Assembly (NCBI GenBank): GCA_964400405.1
Contig: CAYNUO010000060.1
Coordinates: 1-18,353, forward strand
DNA from: CANKJK01 sp964400405
GTDB lineage: Bacteria; Acidobacteriota; Vicinamibacteria; Vicinamibacterales; UBA2999
Reading direction: 5' to 3'
Length of the DNA stretch: 18,353 nucleotides
Under the pieces are notes generated by a model. That model searched no databases. It worked only from the letters and a program-made list of their open reading frames with translations, and was not told the DNA's origin. The position numbers were made by a program, and so were the translations under genes. This document shows positions 14,864-18,353 of the stretch, piece after piece (within the stretch, counting starts at the first letter, position 1; every line of letters starts with the position of its first letter).

Positions 14864-14909
14864 GGGGCGCCCAGTGTACCGCGTGGGGCCGCGCGCCGTC
14901 CGGCCGGGA

Positions 14910-15455
14910 TCAGACGCGCAGCCGTCCGCGGAAGGCCCGCGCGGCGTAATAGGACTCCGCGCCGTTGTGGTACAGGAACACCGTGCCGTAGCGCCGATCG
15001 CAGAAGAGCGCGCCGCCGAGTGCTCGAATCTCCGGGGGCGTCTTCACCCAGCTCGACGTCTTGAGGTCGAACGCACCGAGGGTCTGGAGCGCCCGATACT
15101 CGTCCTCCGTGAGCAGTTCGATGCCCATCTTCGCGGCCGCTTCGACCGCGCTGCCTTTCGGCTTGTTCTCCTTGCGGGCGCGCAGCGCGTCGCCGTCGTA
15201 GCAGAGGCTCCGGCGGCCCGCAGGACTCTCGGCGGCACAGTCGCAGAAGGTGATCTCTCCGGTCTTCGTGTCCGTGCCGATCACGTCCGGTTCACCGCCG
15301 GTGGCTTCCATCGCGTGGAGTGAGTCGAGCGCCGCGGGGTGCTTCGCGAGCCGGGCCTCGACGTCGGCCCAGGCGACGCCGCGGTGACGCTGCGGGTGTG
15401 TCTCGAAGCGGGTCTTGAGGGTCTGCAGCAGCGCGTCTCTGTCGGCGGCCTTCAT
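14910..15455 (-). CDS. DUF4256 family protein
   Basis: A 181-residue soluble protein. Features that fit DUF4256 are LLQTLKTRFETHPQRHRGV (9-27) near the start, EATGGEPDVIG (50-60), FCDCAAESPAGRRSLCYDGD (69-88), ENKPKGSA (95-102), and the C-terminal FCDRRYGTVFLYHNGAESYY (150-169). Family members are about 180-190 residues, so this one is full length. Molecular function is unknown. It lies 24 bp after the methyltransferase gene and 46 bp before the response regulator, all on the - strand. ATG 15455 has no strong ribosome-binding site. It has no known link with phosphate control; the position may be incidental. Confidence 0.85.
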   Translation of the reverse strand: MKAADRDALLQTLKTRFETHPQRHRGVAWADVEARLAKHPAALDSLHAMEATGGEPDVIGTDTKTGEITFCDCAAESPAGRRSLCYDGDALRARKENKPKGSAVEAAAKMGIELLTEDEYRALQTLGAFDLKTSSWVKTPPEIRALGGALFCDRRYGTVFLYHNGAESYYAARAFRGRLRV

Positions 15456-15479
15456 GTGGCGACTTCGTGTCCGCGTGGC

Positions 15480-16292
15480 TCAGCGTTCGACGGCCACGAC
15501 ATGCGCCTGGATGCTCGCGTCCACCGCGCCCTCTCCGAACCGCTGCGCGATGGCCGCCGCGGCCCGGTCCGTGGCTTCCCCGAGCCGGGAGGCGTCGCGC
15601 GCTTCGATCTCGCCGCGGAGCGGTGTGCCCTGACAGTACGCGACGGCGGGCACGCGGGCGGAGTCCGCGCGGCTTCGCGCCGTGATCGTGCTGATGGTCG
15701 GCCGAGCGGTGAAGCCCCCGGCGGCGAGGTCGCGCTCGATCGTGTGGTGCTCGAAGTAGCCGTACGGCGTCCGCGTCAGAAAACGCGGCGGGTCTTCGGG
15801 AAACAGGGCGTCCATCGCCGTCGTGATGGTGTCGGCGAACTCGTTCTCTCCAAGCCGGTCCCAGACATTGAAGAGAAACAGGCCGCCCGGCTTCAGCACC
15901 CGGCGGGCCTCGGCAAACGCCCGGGCCTTGTCGGGGAAGAACATCGCGCCGAACTGGCACACGACCGCGTCGAACAGACCGTCGGCGAACGGGAGCTGCA
16001 TGGCATCGGCCTGACGCCACTCCACGGGACGCGCCGTTCCGGCCGTCGAGGCCAGGTCGAGCATTGCCTGATTCAGATCCGTCGCGACGATGGACACGCG
16101 GTCGGGCAGGGCAGCGGCCATGCTGCGCGTCACGACGCCTGTCCCGGCGGCGACCTCCAGAATGCGCGTCAGGGTGCGCCCGGCCAGGCGTTGCGTCAGG
16201 TCGGCCGCATAGGGTTCGAAGATCAGCGGCACCAGATGGGTGTCGTAGATCCTCGGGATCGATCCGTCAAACGCCTTGTCGTTCTGGTTCAT
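15480..16292 (-). CDS. Class I SAM-dependent methyltransferase (Methyltransf_11-like)
   Basis: A 270-residue cytosolic methyltransferase with motif I LEVAAGTGVVT (45-55), acidic D72 in VATDLNQAMLD, the motif DAMQLPFADGLFDAVV (96-111) and RVLKPGGLFLFNVWD (131-145). The pattern is that of UbiE/Methyltransf_11 enzymes acting on small molecules. No signal peptide. The C-terminal part (about 165-270) is the substrate-specific region and gives no clue to the substrate. ATG 16292 follows a GAGAG that may serve as ribosome-binding site. It starts 26 bp after the pit stop and ends 24 bp before DUF4256. Confidence 0.9.
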   Translation of the reverse strand: MNQNDKAFDGSIPRIYDTHLVPLIFEPYAADLTQRLAGRTLTRILEVAAGTGVVTRSMAAALPDRVSIVATDLNQAMLDLASTAGTARPVEWRQADAMQLPFADGLFDAVVCQFGAMFFPDKARAFAEARRVLKPGGLFLFNVWDRLGENEFADTITTAMDALFPEDPPRFLTRTPYGYFEHHTIERDLAAGGFTARPTISTITARSRADSARVPAVAYCQGTPLRGEIEARDASRLGEATDRAAAAIAQRFGEGAVDASIQAHVVAVER

Positions 16293-16318
16293 GGACAGCT
16301 CTCGGGGTGGGGTGGGGC

Positions 16319-17338
16319 CTATGCCGCACCCGTGATGAAGGCGACCAGTTCGTAGCAGACCGCGCCGATGACGGCGGCCGCGGGGATGGTGAGCACCCAG
16401 GCCCAGACGATCTGCCCGGCTACGCCCCAGCGGACGGCGGAAAGCCGCCGCGTGGCGCCGACGCCGACGATGGCGCCGGTGATCGTGTGCGTCGTGCTGA
16501 TGCCGACGCCGAGTTGCGTGGCGAGGAAGATGGCGAGCGCCGCGCCGGTTTCAGCCGCGAAGCCGCCAATCGGCTGCAGCCGCGTGATCTTCGAGCCCAT
16601 CGTGTGGATGATGCGCCAGCCGCCGGAGAGGGTGCCGAGCCCGATGGCCGTATGCGCGGCCAGCACGACCCAGAAGGGAATGGGCAGACCTCCCTTGGCG
16701 TCCATCTGCAGGTAGCCGCCGGTCACGAGCGCACCCGCGATGATGCCCAGCGGCTTCTGCGCGTCGTTGGCGCCGTGCATCAGGCTGAAGCCGGCGGCCG
16801 ACACGAGCTGCATCCGCCGGAAGAACCCGTCGACCTTGCGCGGTGTCGATTTCTGGAACACGACCATGCTGAGCGACATCAGCAGCCACCCCACCACCAG
16901 GCCGATGACGGGCGCCACGACGATGAAGATCAGGGTCTTGGTCCAGCCGGAGACGATGATGGCGCCGAAGCCGGCCTTCACGATGGCCGCGCCGGCGTAG
17001 CCGCCGAAGAGCGCGTGCGAGGAACTGGTGGGCAGGCCGAAGTACCACGTGATCAGGTCCCACACGATCGCGCCGACGAGTCCGGAGAAGATCACCGCGA
17101 AGGTGACCACCTTGAGATCCACCATGCCCGCGCCGACCGTCTTGGCCACGGCCGTGCCGAAGAAGAACGCGGCGACGAAGTTGAAGAACGCGGCCCAGGC
17201 GACGGCCTGGCCCGGCGTGAGCACGCGCGTGGAGACGACGGTGGCGATCGAGTTGGCCGCGTCGTGGAAGCCGTTGATGTAGTCGAAGACGAGCGCGACG
17301 GCGATGATGGCGATGACGGCCAGCAGCGAGAGGTCCAT
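16319..17338 (-). CDS. pit: Low-affinity inorganic phosphate transporter, Pit family
   Basis: Inner-membrane transporter that moves phosphate, probably as a metal-phosphate complex, with protons or sodium. The 339-residue protein has the inverted-repeat signatures of the family: GFHDAANSIAT (23-33) and GLPTSSSHAL (101-110) in the first half, SLMHGANDAQKPLGI (185-199) and GVGISTTHTITGAI (277-290) in the second. About ten hydrophobic segments are visible. Length suits the short bacterial Pit form that lacks the long central loop of E. coli PitA. It follows the DUF47 gene by 21 bp, the usual partner order in bacteria. Regulation by the downstream PhoB/PhoR-type pair is inferred from the candidate Pho box ahead of DUF47. 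Confidence 0.95.
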   Translation of the reverse strand: MDLSLLAVIAIIAVALVFDYINGFHDAANSIATVVSTRVLTPGQAVAWAAFFNFVAAFFFGTAVAKTVGAGMVDLKVVTFAVIFSGLVGAIVWDLITWYFGLPTSSSHALFGGYAGAAIVKAGFGAIIVSGWTKTLIFIVVAPVIGLVVGWLLMSLSMVVFQKSTPRKVDGFFRRMQLVSAAGFSLMHGANDAQKPLGIIAGALVTGGYLQMDAKGGLPIPFWVVLAAHTAIGLGTLSGGWRIIHTMGSKITRLQPIGGFAAETGAALAIFLATQLGVGISTTHTITGAIVGVGATRRLSAVRWGVAGQIVWAWVLTIPAAAVIGAVCYELVAFITGAA

Positions 17339-17359
17339 GGCGGGGCGTGGGGCGGCGGA

Positions 17360-17983
17360 CTAGCCGTGCTTGATGACGACGCCTTCGAGCGCGTCGGCGA
17401 CGTCTTCACAGCGGTCGGTGGCAGCCTCGAGCACGTCGAGGATTTCCTTCCACTTGATGACGGCGATCGGGTCGCCCTGCTCTTCGTCGAAGAGCGCCAC
17501 GATGGCGTCCTGGTGCACGCGGTCGGCCTCGTGCTCGAGCTGGTTCACGCGGGCCGCGAGCTCCCGCACCCCGTCACGCTTTTCCATCATCCGGAAGGCC
17601 TCGTGGAGCAGCTTGGCGGAGTCCTCGATGATCTCGGCCAGCCGCAGCGCTCCCGGGCGGGTTTCGGTGATCCTGTAGAGCTTGATGATGGCGGCGGCGG
17701 TATCCACGGCGTCCATCACGTCGTCAAGCGAGTTGGCCAGGGCGTGGATGTCCTCCCGGTCCAGCGGTGTGACGAACGTCCGGTTCAGGCGGTCCATGAT
17801 GCCGCGCGTGTACTTGTCGCAGGTGTGCTCCAGATCCTTGATCCGGGTCACCGCCTCGGTCTCGATGGGCCTGGAGCTGAGCATCGTCCTGAGGGCTTCA
17901 GCGCCTTCCTGGACGTGGCTGGCGAGCGCGACGAAATCCTGGAAGAACTTCTCTTCTTTGGGGATCAGACTGAATCGGGGCAT
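17360..17983 (-). CDS. DUF47/PhoU-like phosphate transport regulator (Pit accessory)
   Basis: A 207-residue all-helical protein of the DUF47 (PhoU_div) family. The N-terminus KEEKFFQDFVALASHVQEGA (9-28), the middle TRIKDLEHTCDKYTRGIM and LDREDIHALANSLDDVMDAV, and ELAARVNQLEHEADRVHQDA match the family's two three-helix-bundle layout with acidic metal-binding motifs. Such proteins usually precede pit and are thought to modulate the transporter. ATG 17983 follows GAGG with about 5 nt spacing. It is the first gene after a 145-bp gap that contains the candidate Pho box, so it probably heads the operon. Confidence 0.93.
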   Translation of the reverse strand: MPRFSLIPKEEKFFQDFVALASHVQEGAEALRTMLSSRPIETEAVTRIKDLEHTCDKYTRGIMDRLNRTFVTPLDREDIHALANSLDDVMDAVDTAAAIIKLYRITETRPGALRLAEIIEDSAKLLHEAFRMMEKRDGVRELAARVNQLEHEADRVHQDAIVALFDEEQGDPIAVIKWKEILDVLEAATDRCEDVADALEGVVIKHG

Positions 17984-18004
17984 AGGTCCTCGGCGGGCCC
18001 GGGA

Positions 18005-18047
18005 ATCGTACTCCGAATGCCGCGCGATCTGTTACACGGCGTTTACA
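18005..18047 (-). promoter_or_regulatory. Candidate Pho box and -10 element for the DUF47-pit operon
   Basis: On the - strand TGTAAAC-GCCG-TGTAACA (18047-18030) forms two 7-bp repeats matching at 5 of 7 positions with an 11-bp period, the spacing of the PhoB box. It is AT-richer than its surroundings and lies 47 bp upstream of the DUF47 ATG. A TACGAT (18010-18005) could be the -10, but it is 19 bp past the box rather than the roughly 10 bp seen in classic PhoB promoters. One site only, so this needs support from other operons. Confidence 0.4.
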
Positions 18048-18085
18048 TCCGCGTCCACGGCCAATGCGCCCGTCAACGGTCTCCC

Positions 18086-18117
18086 CGCTGGTGCCCCTCC
18101 CGAGGCGGACACCAGCG
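18086..18117 (-). terminator. Hairpin downstream of glnB
   Basis: CGCTGGTG (18086-18093) and CACCAGCG (18110-18117) form a perfect 8-bp stem around a 16-nt loop, starting 11 nt after the glnB stop. A second short CCTC/GAGG pairing inside the loop could extend it. There is no U-tract, so it may be an attenuated or Rho-linked terminator separating glnB from the DUF47-pit unit. Confidence 0.4.
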
Positions 18118-18128
18118 AGGTACCGGGC

Positions 18129-18353
18129 CTATTCCTCTATCTCGCCCGTCCGGATCGTGACGGTGCGGGTCACCGGGATCTGGAAGATCCGGCCGTCGCC
18201 AATTGCGCCGGTCCGTGCCGCGCCGATGATGGCCTGCGTTGCGGCCTCGACGAGGTGGTCCGGTACGACGACGTCGATCGCCATCTTGGGCAGCAGCGTG
18301 ATGTCGTATTCCTTGCCCCGGTAGACGGTGGCGTGGCCCTTCTGCTTGCCGTG
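18129..18353 (-). CDS. glnB: P-II nitrogen regulatory protein (C-terminal part; cut by window end)
   Basis: Only the last 74 codons are in the window; the start lies beyond 18353. The - strand frame reads HGKQKGHATVYRGKEYDITL at its beginning and ends RTVTIRTGEIEE before TAG at 18129-18131. This aligns without gaps to E. coli GlnB from about residue 36. The uridylylation-site tyrosine (Y51 in GlnB) is kept in RGKEYD, and the B-loop TGAIGDGRIF (E. coli 83-92) is present. Compared with E. coli, K85 is Ala, K90 is Arg and R101 is Thr; R103 is kept. P-II proteins sense 2-oxoglutarate and ATP/ADP and control ammonium transport and glutamine synthetase. Whether it is the GlnB or GlnK type needs the missing part and the upstream gene, for example amtB. 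Confidence 0.93.
   Translation of the reverse strand, partial: HGKQKGHATVYRGKEYDITLLPKMAIDVVVPDHLVEAATQAIIGAARTGAIGDGRIFQIPVTRTVTIRTGEIEE

Noticed and set aside
16304..16317. G-quadruplex in GGGGTGGGGTGGGG between pit and the methyltransferase
   Set aside because: Only three G4 runs are present; a fourth is lacking nearby, so an intramolecular quadruplex is not well supported.
16064..18160. 698-codon + strand ORF across pit and DUF47
   Set aside because: Antisense to two strongly recognised genes; translation is Asp/Gly/His/Arg-rich without structure.

Overview
The window is GC-rich bacterial DNA with no phage, plasmid, CRISPR or intact insertion-sequence genes. The gene content is a TonB-dependent receptor, a CBM9-like/DUF5916 outer-membrane protein, a TMTC-like TPR membrane protein, a Crp/Fnr regulator and a PhoB/PhoR-type pair next to Pit. 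Together with the heavy use of G+C-rich codons this fits Acidobacteriota, perhaps Vicinamibacteria. That placement is inference from gene content; no 16S or marker gene is present. A run of 100 Ns (13961-14060) flanked by an exact 55-bp duplication shows that this is an assembled scaffold, probably from a metagenome or short reads.

Left part (1-7504). On the + strand are a TonB-dependent receptor and a closely spaced exported SAM-methyltransferase-like protein. After a tRNA-His on the - strand comes a large CBM9-like/DUF5916 outer-membrane protein on +. Convergent to it is a 684-residue polytopic membrane protein with C-terminal TPRs, resembling the TMTC family of O-mannosyltransferases. Divergent from that gene is a tRNA-Arg(UCU). 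Both tRNA genes encode their CCA end.

Middle part (7505-11555). A small 72-codon ORF overlaps by ATGA with a Crp/Fnr regulator. Then come two overlapping small membrane-protein genes on the - strand and, divergently, a tight + strand operon: exported L,D-transpeptidase, a two-TM protein and a tandem DUF4389 membrane protein. This looks like an uncharacterised cell-envelope module beside a Crp-type regulator.

Right part (11552-18353). Everything is on the - strand and reads right to left: glnB (P-II; cut by the window end and not obvious from long-ORF inspection), a DUF47/PhoU-like protein, Pit phosphate transporter, a methyltransferase, DUF4256, an OmpR/PhoB-type response regulator, a PhoR-type histidine kinase and an AAA_28-type P-loop protein. 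Most gaps are under 50 bp. A PhoB-box-like pair of 7-bp direct repeats with an 11-bp period lies just upstream of the DUF47-pit unit, so the two-component system may control phosphate uptake here.

The most unusual structural signal lies between the response regulator and the kinase. It is a 72-bp segment bounded by a perfect 9-bp inverted repeat and by CTAG at each end. Removing it restores an almost abutting stop/start. The assembly breaks exactly at its edge. It may be a small non-autonomous mobile element that is polymorphic in the sampled population.
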